Assembly: GCF_025602895.1 (NCBI RefSeq)
Contig: NW_026516247.1
Span: 62,001-126,000, forward strand
Direction: 5' to 3'
Origin: Polychytrium aggregatum
Taxonomy: Eukaryota > Chytridiomycota > Chytridiomycetes > Polychytriales
Length of the DNA: 64,000 bases
Under the pieces are notes generated by a model. That model was not told the origin of the DNA. It was given only the letters and a program-made list of their open reading frames with translations, and did not search any database. This document shows positions 25,922 through 36,900 of this stretch, one piece after another. The number at the start of each line of letters is the position of its first letter. Positions within the stretch are counted from its first letter, which is position 1. The translations under genes were made by a program, and so were the position numbers.

Positions 25922-26453
25922 CTGGTGGGCTATTGGCAGGAACTGATAGGGAGAGTAGCACAACCGAAAGTACCAAGTTATGGTTTGGTTCAAAGCATGT
26001 GGCTCAAGTTCATTCCGAATATAGCTGGATGTACTCGTAAACAGTCGGAACTCAGGACTTTGCGATACCAGGCAGTGGAGGTGTACATGTTGATTGTTCG
26101 CTAATGCGCCAGGACCAATTGGATATCCACGAGATCGACCACCCGGTGGGCGAACACATCCATTGAAAGCTTCCAGAGGGAATCAATTGCGCATGGAGAA
26201 GACCGCAATCTTGGTGCCACGGAAGGCCGGTTGCTTGTTGGTTGGTTGAGAGTTGCTTTCTCGGGCACCATGTGACGGGTGGTCGGGAGAGTGTTCATTT
26301 CACCCCGCCATCAATGGCATCGGGACAAGTATCGAGTTTGAGTACTGAGCTTGTCGGTGTCGGGTGATTCGACGTTTCAATCGGTCGATCAGCATGAGGG
26401 ATGGATGTATGACTATGTTGGGTGTGGAGTTTGTGAGGAACTCGGGATCAGGG
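25922..26453. other. Gap between LINE tail and Sel1 gene
   Basis: Unique sequence after the poly(A). A short minus-strand open frame at 26101-26298 (65 aa) has no recognisable features and I do not call it. It probably includes the 3' UTR of the Sel1-repeat gene. Confidence 0.4.
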
Positions 26454-27515
26454 TCACTTGCCAAGGCTCTTGAGTTGGTTGATGGAGTATTGGTGACCCT
26501 GGTCGGCGGACCTGCGATACCAAAAGGCGGCGGTCTCAACGTCTTCGGGGACACCATGCCCATTCTTGTAGCAGCCACCGAGATAATATTGTCCGTATCG
26601 ATTTCCCTGTTCGGCAGACTCGCGATACCACTCGGCTGCCTTGGCGTAGTCCTGGGTGACTCCGTTTCCATAGAAGTAGCAGTAACCAACCATATACTGC
26701 CCATACGAATGACCTTGGTCAGCCGACTTGCTGTACCACTCGAATCCCTTCTCGCAGCTCTTTGATACACCCTGGTCATAGTAGAAACTTCCGATCCAGT
26801 ACTGGCTGTCGCTGTGGCCTTCGTTGGCGAGCTGCTCAAAGATACCCGCTGCCTTCTCCTGGTCCTTCAAAGTGCCGAATCCACAATCCAGCCACAGAGC
26901 CATGAGATGTCTGCAAAGCCATTCACGGTCTGATCCCAGCAGGCATAGATTGAAGAACTTGCGGGATGCGGGTGAGTTGGATGAGGCCACGTAACCAATC
27001 AGGACACCCTCCTCGAGCCTGAACCCATTCGATTGGTTGAAGGCGTCGACATCGCTCTGGTCAACATCACGACCGATGAACGAGAACCAGCCACGGAGGA
27101 ACACCATGTGGAGTCGACCATCTTCGCTGCCTTGGTTTGCAGCCTTGGAATACCACTCGATGGCTGTCGTGTAACCTTGATCGACACCTTCACCATTCTC
27201 ATAGCATCGGCCGAGAGCGATTTGGGCCTGAAGGATTCCACGCTCAGCAAGACTGCGATAGAGCCCGGCGGCCTTGGTGTGATCCTGGTTGGTTCCAACT
27301 CCGCTGCGATAACACTCGGCCAGTTGGAACGGGGCCATAAAATGACCGGCGTGGGCGGCTTGCTCGAGCAGGAAGAATATGCGTTGGCATGTCGCCCACC
27401 ACTCCCGATCGGGCACACGATCGAGTTCAACTTGAAGGATCCTTGCCAGGAAGCCTGCTGATTCGTAGGCTCCAGTGGGAAGCCACCCTGGTGATCTTGG
27501 GACATGGTGTGGCAC
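26454..27515 (-). CDS. Sel1-like repeat protein
   Basis: The minus-strand frame encodes a tandem Sel1/TPR-like solenoid of roughly 36-residue units. Examples are AAGLYRSLAERGILQAQIAL, CYENGEGVDQGYTTAIEWYS, WYSKSADQGHSYGQYMVGYC, FYGNGVTQDYAKAAEWYRES and KNGHGVPEDVETAAFWYRRS. Such repeats mediate protein-protein contacts, often in signalling or ER quality-control scaffolds. The open frame (353 codons) begins just after an in-frame TGA, and its first ATG is only at about codon 60 (HFMAPFQL). A better start, ATG at 27505 with MSQDHQGGFPLEPTNQQ, lies in another frame that runs into this one around 27445. So the 5' end is either frameshifted or needs a correction. A transposon end lies about 60 bp upstream of that ATG. 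Confidence 0.85.
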   Translation of the reverse strand: MPHHVPRSPGWLPTGAYESAGFLARILQVELDRVPDREWWATCQRIFFLLEQAAHAGHFMAPFQLAECYRSGVGTNQDHTKAAGLYRSLAERGILQAQIALGRCYENGEGVDQGYTTAIEWYSKAANQGSEDGRLHMVFLRGWFSFIGRDVDQSDVDAFNQSNGFRLEEGVLIGYVASSNSPASRKFFNLCLLGSDREWLCRHLMALWLDCGFGTLKDQEKAAGIFEQLANEGHSDSQYWIGSFYYDQGVSKSCEKGFEWYSKSADQGHSYGQYMVGYCYFYGNGVTQDYAKAAEWYRESAEQGNRYGQYYLGGCYKNGHGVPEDVETAAFWYRRSADQGHQYSINQLKSLGK

Positions 27516-27575
27516 TCATCCAGCGCATTTTGGGCTGGCAACACTGCCCACAATGGCAACCTTGATTCAAATCAC

Positions 27576-27670
27576 AGAATGGTCATTCCCAGCGCGTGAT
27601 GTTTTGAGGCAACAAACTATTTGCTCAACGGCCAAAATCCGGGGTGTCCCGTTTTATATTGGATTGCCCG
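27576..27670 (-). mobile_element. Transposon fragment with terminal inverted repeat (copy A)
   Basis: 27645-27670 is a 26-bp end sequence, read on the minus strand as CGGGCAATCCAATATAAAAC and then GGGACA. It is flanked outside by TA (27671-27672). The next about 70 bp align with the element at 54301-54606: cgggacaccccgg, then a diverged stretch, then gcgcgctgg-ccatgaccattc. Only the left end of the element remains. It sits in the upstream region of the Sel1-repeat gene. Confidence 0.75.
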
Positions 27671-27742
27671 TAAATTCGAAAATATCATCGATGATAGCTA
27701 CTTTCCAATCAACGACACCCACTCGACAAAAGCAAGATCAAG

Positions 27743-27743
27743 A

Positions 27744-27779
<36 letters not shown>

Positions 27780-27812
27780 AGAGGGAGAGGGAGAGGGAGA
27801 GGGAGAGAGGAG
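27743..27812. repeat. GA / GGGAGA microsatellite
   Basis: A (GA)n run of about 12 units passes into degenerate (GGGAGA)n. It lies just 3' of the stop codon of the minus-strand AcrB-like gene. Confidence 0.95.
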
Positions 27813-27823
27813 ACCGAGTTCCA

Positions 27824-30800
27824 TCAGATGGCATCACTGTGCAATTCAGCGTGGAGCCGAGCGAGCTGTGAGACATCCATCAGGTCCTCGATCTGCTTGT
27901 TGCACTCAGCCACAACAACAGGCCCGGAAGCACCCGGCGTGTCAAGAGACTTGCTCGCAACAAAAAGCGCAGAAGAGTCGGCGGGCTCAGCGGCTGGTGG
28001 CTGGCCGGTCACTTCAGCGGCTGCGTCGGGCTGATCTGGGTTTTCGTGGGTAGACGAGGTCGTGTCAACGAGGATGGCGCTGTCTGTGGGACCGTTCATA
28101 GAATCTCGAATGTGATCCACAGCGGGCTCAAGCACGGACGAGCACGTCGTGTCTCGAACAGAGCCCACTGAAATAGGACTGCCCAGGTGGGTCTCTGTTG
28201 ATAAGACCGATGCCGGCATGTGACGATCCTGGGCTGCCTGATCGGGCTGTAGTGTGTCTGCCAAGTCCAGCTGTTCTTCGGGCTGGGATGGTTTGGGGAC
28301 AAAATCAGCCGAACGGTGTGGCTTTGGCGTGTCGGGACTGCTGGGAATCAAGGTTTGACCGGACTGAGTTCGGCTCATCGCCAGAGGCAGGCCGAGGTCT
28401 TGGTTGACCGGCAGGGGGCTCAATAGGCTTGCGGCGGCGTCTTCTTCTTTGGGCGAGGTCGAGTCCTTAGCCTTGGCTTCGAGCACACGCAGTTCCTCCA
28501 GCAGCTTTTCCTTGAACCGACGCTCCTCCTCGATCGTCTCTCGAAGGCCAAGGTTGCGGGCGCGCCCGCTCTCGCATGCATTTTTGAAGACCTTGAGCTC
28601 CAGTTCCTTCTCGTCCAGCTTGCTGTCGCGGGCCTGCTCGACGCTCTGGATCTGCTCCTTCATGCTTTCCTTTCGTGACCGGGCTGCCTCGATGCGGGCC
28701 TCAATCATCGCTGCGCCAGGCCCCTCGAGCTTCTCACGTTTCTTGGCCAGGGCCGCGGCTTTGCTCTGGAGATGCGCAAGATCGCTTAGGATCTGAGCGA
28801 GCTCCTGCTTGGTGTCGATGCAGGCCTTTTTGAGGCCGGCAATGGCTTTGGCGTTCTGTTTCTCCGCGCGCTTGATGGCCTCCTTGGCATCGGCGACGCT
28901 CTTGCTGAGCACCTGGATTTCCTCCTCTTGGGGCCCTCGTTGGCTCTGGAGCAGTTCCAGCTGGCTCTCCATTTCGCGACAGCGTTCTTGCGTCTGGGCC
29001 GTGTTGTCCTTGAGGAACTGCAGCCGCTGCTTGGTCCGGATATCATACTGCTGGTCCTTGATGATCTGCTTGCGACATGTCTCGAGTTCCGACTTGAGCC
29101 CTTGGAGCGATCGCTGGCAGTCGCGCTTGAGCTTCTTGAGGAAGGCTTGGATGGCTTTCTTGTTCTCGCGGCCCGTGGCGCACAGCAACTCCAGGTTACG
29201 ATGGGTCTCGGCCTTCTTGGCGTGCTGCTGAGCAAGGTTTTTGGCAGCGCTGTCGGTGGAGGGGAGATCGCCACCGACGGGGCTTGCGGACTCGAGCACG
29301 TTCTTGGAAAAGAGGGTGCTATCTGAATCCGGAGAGACAGGCTTGGTAGCCGTGTCTTCGACATCGCTGCTGAAACTTCTCGCAACTGGTGGATTGCATG
29401 CCGGCAGTGAACAAGCGACGTCAGTATGGGACAGGTAGCGATAGTGTGTCAGGAACTCGTGAGCAGAGACACTCGATGCCGATGGTCGGTGTGGAAGATC
29501 GGTCTCGCAGCACAAAGATAGGGGGGGGATGTCGCCAGATGAGTGCTATCCAGAAAAGTGCCAGTTGCCGACAGAAAACGCCGACTGCTCGGAGAAATGC
29601 CAGCAGCCCACAGAAGCGCTATCTCCGCGGCTTTCAAAGCCAAGTTGCAAGGTGCACCAAAGGCAAGAGCGCGCAACCTACCATCGGTGTCTCTAGATGC
29701 GCCTTTTGGCTCAGAGACACTAGGCTGACTGCGGTGGAGTCGCGTTGCAAGGAACTGAGAAGGCTTGCCTGTACATTGATAGCAGCCGCGATCCAAGGGA
29801 CAGGTTGTCGGGAGCCCATCGATAAGCATGCATCAGGGAGGCAATTACAGAGCCCGCAGGCAGGGTCGAGTGGAGTAAAAATCGTGTCAGCGCAAATCTC
29901 AGCCACAGCCTTACTCGACCAACACTCACCACGGCTACTGGCGTCATGACCGACAGCAGCGATTAGGACACATACCGAGCTTCTCGAGCGTGGTCATCCT
30001 GAGTGGCAGTGAGCGATAGCCCTTGATGGAGACAACAACCTCATACGGCGTGGTGGGCTCGAGGCCCTTGACGTGCATCGTGAATTCCTCCGATGTCGGT
30101 GTTGATGTCACGCTAAAGCTTGACCAAGCGCACGCATTGAGCGTGATGGTGGTCTCCTTCATGATGGTGGCGACGAGATCGGCTGGCAGCAGATGCACCG
30201 CGATGCTGCGTTGATGTGGAGCTGCGGAAAAGAAAATCGACGGGCTTGGTACTCGAGAGTACTCTGTGTCGGCCGAGCCCGAAGGCGGTGACGAACGTGC
30301 CATAGCTGTTGGCACGGAAGAGGAGCCGGGAGCTGCGCTGGGAGGTACAGCCAGGCTCGAGGGATCATTCGCGGTTGGATCGGCGTCTTTGGACGGGACC
30401 AGCTGGGCAGACGGCGCAACAGATGGATCCAGCAGCGAGGCCGAGGTCGGTGGGGCCGCGGTCGATGCCGAGGGCTGGGGTGCGGTTGGAGGCGAAGCAG
30501 CGTTACCGAAACTTGGAAGCGACAGCGGAATCGGAGGGACAAAAGTTGAGCCTACGAGGGTACTCAGAGTTACGACGAGCGACTGCGGCAGGCTCCAGGA
30601 CAGGATCATCGAGTCGTGGGTAATGGACTGGAGACACAGCTCGAACCGGTTGTCCTCGTCAAAGTGGTTCGAATAAAAGTACTGGATCGTCGGCGAGGTC
30701 GGGGAGCTGAGGGGCTCGGCGTGCCCAAGGATGTTGACGGGCGGAGGCAGTTGCCGGTCCTGGGTGACGGCCGAGGGCGTAGTGCGCGAGGCATTGCGCT

Positions 30801-31950
30801 GACGGGTGGCATTGAAAAAATTGCGCTGGATGCGGGGGTAGTAGATTCGGTTGCTGATGTGGGTCGGGATGGAGGTGGTTTGTGACAGATACGAGTGGTA
30901 GGGTCGCAGCTCGCCAAAGATGGCGTTGTTGCGGGCGATAATCTCCTGCTGGTACTCGACAATGGTGACGACGACTTCGGAGAAGAACGTAAAGATGCCA
31001 AAGGAGATGCAGTGGACGGCAACGAGAATGTAGTAGCCGTAACGCGGCGGCTCCTTGAGCAGAAACTCGGCAACGACAAAGAGGGCCCACAGCAGCCACG
31101 AGAGCGGCTCGGACATACCGCCGCGGAAGCGGTTGACGAGGAAAAAATAGACCGACGACGTGGCGACGATGGCGAGGAATTGCGGGTGGATCCCATAGAG
31201 CAGCAACGAATAGACAAAAATGTCGAGGCCGAGAATGAAGAGAATGGCCGAGACAAAGGAGCGAAGCGATAGCTCCGAAGTCCGGTAGAACGAGCGCACC
31301 GAGTAGGCCGAGAACAGGACCCACTCGATACGCACGGGCACGATCGTGAGCGCATCGAGGATCATGATGATGAGCCAATAGCCGATAAACTCGTGGACCT
31401 TGTAGTCGGTCGACAGCCCTTCAAGAAAGCGGTCGATTTCGACGATGTTGTCGAGGAGTCGGGCAAACCAGCTGGCGTTCGGGGGCAGATGGGAGGTCTG
31501 TAGATGGACTTGAGGCGACGCAAAAATCTCGGACGGGCCGGCGCCAGACAGCGGCTGAACGTAGCTGACGGTCAGCGGACTCTTTGAAGCGAGCGCCGGC
31601 TGGGACGCTGGTGTCGATGTCAGTGCCGATGCCGATGCCAGTGCCGATGGTGAGGCTTGGATAGAAACGGGTGGAAGCAGCGACTCGGAAGAAGACAGAT
31701 TGCCAGACGACAGATTGCCAGACGACAAATTGCCGGACAGGCGACCCGATGGCGAGGCTTCTGGCGGACGCAGGTACGCCGATTTGGATGCCTCCTTTTG
31801 TCGGGAATCAGCCGAATCCGAGTGCGAAGCGGCTCTGCTGGAATGCCGGGCAGGCCTGCGATGCCCCACGGGGTGGTCCGGGGAAGGCGGTAAGGGCGAT
31901 GCCGGGAGCGACGGGTCTCCCGGCTCTTGTGCAAGCGAGCCCGAGCCCAT
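27824..31950 (-). CDS. AcrB-like multi-pass membrane protein with coiled-coil tail
   Basis: Two exons on the minus strand, 29976-31950 and 27824-29385, have a 590-bp gtatgt-ccaccag intron; the phases close to 1178 aa. The N-terminal 160 residues are Ser/Pro-rich with an SGNLS repeat. Residues about 185-340 contain several hydrophobic helices (EFIGYWLIIMILDALTIV, SAILFILGLDIFVYSLLLYG, WLLWALFVVAEFLL, YYILVAVHCISFGIFTFF). A Ser/Ala/Pro-rich linker and a beta-rich, fibronectin-III-like stretch (TPYEVVVSIKGYRSLPLRMT) follow. Exon 2 encodes a long Lys/Glu/Gln coiled coil, residues about 700-930, then an acidic disordered tail. This order resembles fungal AcrB, linked to creB/creD ubiquitin signalling in carbon repression. 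The AcrB identity rests on architecture and remembered similarity, so it is moderate; the gene itself is solid. Confidence 0.7.
31686..31736 (-). repeat. 15-bp coding repeat (SGNLS)n
   Basis: Three copies of a 15-bp unit (tcgtctggcaatctg on the minus strand) encode SGNLS in the disordered N-terminus of the AcrB-like protein. Confidence 0.85.
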
Positions 31951-32293
31951 CAGACGAACTTTTGGCCACTGAAAGGACGGGGCCGAGTCTTGTTCATGCT
32001 GCGCGAATGAAAGTCCGGAAGCAGCAGTTCCAGCCGCGGAGCAAGAAAAGGTGCCGACAAACGTTGAAGCGGCAGCGGGGTTGATACGTGCGAGCAGTGG
32101 CGATGAAGCCGGGTCGTTGGGGAACGATACGGATTTCGATTACAAACACCGAGAGTCACGAAACAGGACGGAGAGCGAGGACAGAGTTAGGGCAAAGCGA
32201 GCGGTGCTATGGTATGGATTTCTGGACTCGATGCACAGACAGCGCACAATGCGATGCGATTCAATGAGTCGTGGTTTAATTTGTCGCAACGGG

Positions 32294-32330
32294 ATGTGCG
32301 ATGCGATGCGATGCGATGCGATACGATGTG
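32294..32330. repeat. GATGC pentanucleotide microsatellite
   Basis: About seven copies of gatgc, the last ones degenerate. Confidence 0.9.
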
Positions 32331-32825
32331 ACAACTGGGTCGTGCATAGCAGCGATGCGAGCGTGGCAGCGAGCCTGCGATCGTGCAGTCGCCGACGACG
32401 GCATCGAGTTCCACGTATCGTCTGGGCGCAAATGTGTCGCCATTCCACCTTCCCCCCCCCTCAGGAACCTCTTGCTGTTGATGCAGATGTCGCAAGCACA
32501 TGCCGGCCAGTACCGAGCCGTAGAGCGTGTTGAAGCAGGGATACGACGGCTGCCAAGCACCCGAGGCAGCAGCAGTGGAGAACGCCGAGCGGAATCGCAG
32601 CGACGTGAACAGCGCTTACCGAGAGCGGCGAGGACGGCGGGGACTTTTGCAGGGTCTTTTTGCGGGGGGAGGCCAATGCAGACATCAAGAGGCGGGTCCA
32701 TCAATGGAGGAGAGCCAAGGGCGAACAGACGATGGCCAAAGGCAAAGACCGCAGCGAAGACTCGGAAGAGCACCAGCGAGGCCGAGGACGCGGCGAGGAC
32801 GCGCAGAGGCGTTCTCGGCGAGAGC

Positions 32826-32906
32826 ACTGTGTCTGTTGCACTGTCTGTTGCACTGTGTCTGTTGCACTGTCGGTTGCACTGTCTGCTGTGCTCTCTGTTG
32901 CACACC
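32826..32906. repeat. 12-bp minisatellite (ctgttgcactgt)
   Basis: About six imperfect copies of a 12-14-bp unit ctgttgcactgt(gt). Confidence 0.85.
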
Positions 32907-33201
32907 TAACAGTCGACTCAGCACCAGCCCACGGACTGTGGCACATCTCAACTGTCCCAGTGGCTCTCTCTGTGCCGCATCCGCAAACGCGCCTCGTCCA
33001 TCCACAATCACGTCTTGTGCAACATGGCTCGCCTGTTCTGCACCACGCTCCCGGGCCGCAGTCTCTGTGCCGCTTGCAAGCTGGAGCCAGCAACATTCCC
33101 ACGCCGTTTCCGAGAGCAGTCGGTCATTTCTGGGTCCGGAGTGCAACCTTTGATCTTCTCCAGAGGCACCCAAGGCAGCACTCGGTTGGGAAAGAACACA
33201 T

Positions 33202-33448
33202 GCGCGCTGGCCATGGCCATTCTGTGATGCGGTGCAGCCCTCATCCATATTCAGTGTGTCCAAGAGCACCATTCACCGCTGGCACTCCGAGACCAGTGCA
33301 GGTCGATTGTGGAGACCGGAGAGCATCCCAATGCACTCGCTCGGAGGTAATCGGTTGAATTGCTTGTGGCATAGTTGGATGCATGCCATCGCATACCACG
33401 CCGACTTATGGGATTGTGAGGGTGCCCCGTTTGTTCATCTGTAAATTG
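33202..33448 (+). mobile_element. Transposon remnant with inverted-repeat end (copy B)
   Basis: The left part gcgcgctggccatggccattctgtgat (33202-33228) matches copies A and C. The segment gcaggtcgattgtggagacc, then ggagagc, near 33300-33325 and cactcgctcggagg near 33333-33346 match the coding end of copy C. Positions 33423-33448 are a 26-bp end of the same length and layout as that of copy C, followed by TA (33449-33450). Between the blocks the plus strand reads SVSKSTIHRWHS, a helix-turn-helix-like string common in transposase-type proteins. The left inverted repeat is not recognisable. It lies in the upstream region of the dynein gene. Confidence 0.65.
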
Positions 33449-33934
33449 TACTCGCCAGGACTACCTCACCCCTGATTGTCCCCCTCGCTCCTTTCGTTCT
33501 CAGACCTCGCCCGCCCGCCCAACTGGGCCCGGCAGCTCCTGTCCAACTACTGTTCAGTTTCGCCTCCCGCCCTGGGCACCATCCGGGCCTGTCGCCATCA
33601 GTCAGCAGCAGCATGCGACTCCCATGCTCCCGCCTGGCCGCCAGTCTCCCTCCCCGCCTCTTCCTGCTCGCGCCACCCGCCAACACCACCGCTTGCATCC
33701 GCCAAGTCGTTCGCTCGACGCCCCTTCGTCCTTTCCTTTCTCACATTAGCATCGCGGCAGGCATCAGCACCGCCATTCGCTGCCCTCGCCACCATCATCG
33801 CCAAGGCTTCCACCGCTGCTTCAGAAGTATCTTGCCAACAGTACGCACTTGTCACGATCCACCCTGATCTGGTCTGATCCCGCTGCATTCCCACGCGCAT
33901 CGCCTCTTAGCAACACTTCGGTCCTCATCACGAG

Positions 33935-36900
33935 ATGGACCCACCTGCTGATCAAGAGCAGCCGCAGGAGGAATTCTCACCGGCTCCTCCAGATCCAACT
34001 CCTGCAATTGAAGCCCCATCCTCGGCATCAGACGATGCTCCCCAGACCGATACCGCCAGCACTGCTCCGGCCGAAGGCGGTGGCATCGCCTCCGCCAGCA
34101 GTCCAAAGAAAACCGCAGACTCGGCCACTGATGATGGCGATTTCGGGGACGACTTCTCGCGAGGCAGAACGGGTGACTCGCAGCCCAAAGACGACTCCAC
34201 CTCCCGCCAGGGCGACGCTTCTCTGGCTTTGGACAACGCGTCCGATTTCGCGGCAAACGAAGCAGGCCCTGCCTTGCCTGCAGAACCAACCATTATCGAG
34301 CCGCTCCCGGAAGCAACCTCCGTCGAGTCGATAGAGATCATAGACGTCGGAAAGCTGATTCAAAAGCTCAAAAGTAGGAAGACTGAGGCAATCGCGCTCG
34401 ACTTTGGTCACAGCGTCTGTTTTTGAGAGCGGGGGTTGGTCTGGTTTACAAACGCGCTCCACGTTTGGCTTCTGGATGCATCCATTGTGGGTGCTATCTA
34501 CAATCGATCTTTAACATTCCACTACTCTTTTCCACTCCATTTCTGATTCTCACGTATCGATTCCATCGCAGAACTCATCATGCTTCCTGGCTTTTCTCTG
34601 GACATGTGGGAATCGCATCACGAGCAGATCGCCTCGGATTTTCTTGGCAAGAATGATGCGCACACCAAGCGCCTGATCGCCTACGTCAACGAGGAGCAAA
34701 AGCCGCCTGTCTTGTGCCTCCAGAGCTCTGTTCCTGTTCATCGAGTGGACGAGTTCATGTACTTCCTGCGCGACTACCACTCCATCTCCGACGACTTTCT
34801 GCGCGAGAGTGACTTTGAGAAGCGCATCCAGTTCGGTACCGTCTCCGGCAGCCGCATGGGGAGTCTGCTCAGAACCATGCAGGGCATCTATGTTCCACTC
34901 ATACTGGAAAACAAGAGCTGGCCCGACAGCGTCCGCAAGGAATTCACCAGCCAGCTGCACAAGTTCATGGCCTTTCTCACCGACACGACCTACCAGATGA
35001 AGGGCCACACCGTGCTGTACGTGCCGCTCGAGAACCTGGCCAACCCCGAGAGCGCCGCAAAGGCCAAGGACATGGTTCAGCGTCTGGAGTGCATCCTAGT
35101 GCACTGGAACCGCCAGATCAAAGAGGTCGTCAACAACCAACACACCTCCGAGACCACCGAGAATTTGGGCCCTCTCGAGGAGATCCAGTTCTGGAAGAGC
35201 CGCTGCGAAGACCTCTCCAGCATCAGCCAGCAGCTCAATCGCCCGGACGTCCGTCAGATCATCACGGTTCTCGAGATCGCAAAGTCGTCCTATGTCGAGC
35301 AGTTTGTGCGCCTGTCCAACTCGATCCTCGAGGGCACCGTTCAGGCCCAGGACAATCTCAAATTCCTGTCTACGCTGTACACCTCGTGTGGAAACCTGGC
35401 CAGCGCCGAGCCCAAGAACATACCTGCGATCCTGCCCAAGCTCCTCAGCTGCGTGCGCATGATCTGGGCCAACTCGCGCTTCTACAACACAAAAGAGCGC
35501 ATGACCAGCCTTTTGCGCAAGGTCAGCAACGAGATCATTCTGCGCTGCTGCGCCAAAATCTCGCTCGAGGACATTTTCCGGGGCGATGTCCAGTCCAGCA
35601 TGACCAGCTTGCAGGAGAGCATCAACTGCGGCGAGTCCTGGAAAGTCATCTACAAAAAGACCTGCGCCCACATCTCCAAGCATACTCAGTCGGCCTGGGA
35701 CTTTGATCCCAGCAGCATCTTTGCCCAGATCGACGCCTTTGTCCAGCGATGCCGCGACTTGCTTGAAGTTTGCGAGGGCCAGATCCAGTTTGCCCGCAAG
35801 ATCGAGGGAGGCGAAAAGTCGCCCATTCCGATATTTAGCGGATCTCGCGGACTTGAAATCACCAAGAGGTGAGTTACCAGAATCGAGAGGCAGCTGTGCT
35901 GGATAGCCATGAACAAATCGTCACGTGGAAATGCCATGTGTGGGAAGCCGTATGCTGGCGACCTTATGTCGGTGATCATATGTGGAGAGTCGGTATGCTC
36001 GCGGACATCTGTGACTCTTCTTCTGGCGCCTCGGTCGTCATGCCACGGCACCCATTGCTGAGATAGCTGCGATCGATGTGGCTGTCGCGGTGATTGAATG
36101 CTGATGCCACGGATGTCATCGGTTCTTCCCCCCCCCCACGCTCACCACACATCGCCGTGCCACGACGCAGCCTCGAAGACATTGAACTCGCTTTTGAAAA
36201 GCAAATCACCACCCTCTGGAACATCCGCAAATACATCTTGGACGTCAAAGCCACGCGATGGCACGACGACTACAACAACTTCAAACAGTGTGTCAAGGAC
36301 CTCGAGGTCATGACCCAGAACGTCATCATTTCTGCCTTTGAGGGCGTCTCGACCGTCGAGGCCAGTGTCGAGCTCCTCGAGATCTTCCACCACCTGGCCA
36401 AGCGCGAGGCCATCAAGCGCACCGTCGAGAAAAAGACCGCCGACGTTTACGCGCTGTTCATGACCGAGCTCAACACCGTCAAGGTCGAGTTCGAGTCGCG
36501 CAAAAAAACGCCCGATCTTTGGCGGACGCACCCGGACTATGCCGGCTCGGCGTACTGGGCGCGGTCGCTGCTGCGCCGGATCAACTACTCCATGAGCATC
36601 CTGCAGAATGCATACTACCTCCCTGCGACACTCTTGGCCGAGGAGGCCAAGGCACAATACGAGCCGCTCGTCGCCGCCCTCGAGGATTACATCATCAAGA
36701 CGCACTCGGACTGGTGCGCATCGCTGCGTGCGGACATTTCCGATGCGTTGGAACTGACGCTGCTTTCACGCCGCGGTGAGGCGCTCGAGGCCAAGTTTGA
36801 CAACGACTTGATGCGTGTCTTCCAGGAGGTGCCCTACTGGCAAAAACTCAAGAGCGAGGTCCCCTTCCACGTCCAGGAAGCCTACAGCAAGAAGGAGGAG

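Larger units (their letters stand above)
31951..33201. other. Repeat-rich intergenic region between AcrB-like gene and transposon copy
   Basis: No coding exon is convincing. It contains a (GATGC)n microsatellite at 32294-32330 and a 12-bp minisatellite at 32826-32906. Competing open frames on both strands are Arg/Ser/Cys-rich and depend on the repeats. One minus-strand frame (near 32470-32560) reads YWPACACDICINSKRF, which could be a small exon, but I cannot attach it to a gene. Confidence 0.45.

Noticed and set aside
21300-25945. Target-site duplication for the LINE (ctggtg...attggc at both ends)
   Set aside because: The two copies differ at several bases and by an indel. They could be chance or a decayed duplication, so the left end was left as an estimate.
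32301-32909. 202-codon plus-strand frame in the repeat-rich region
   Set aside because: It depends on the gatgc and ctgttgcac repeats, uses no recognisable domain, and competes with an equally long minus-strand frame.
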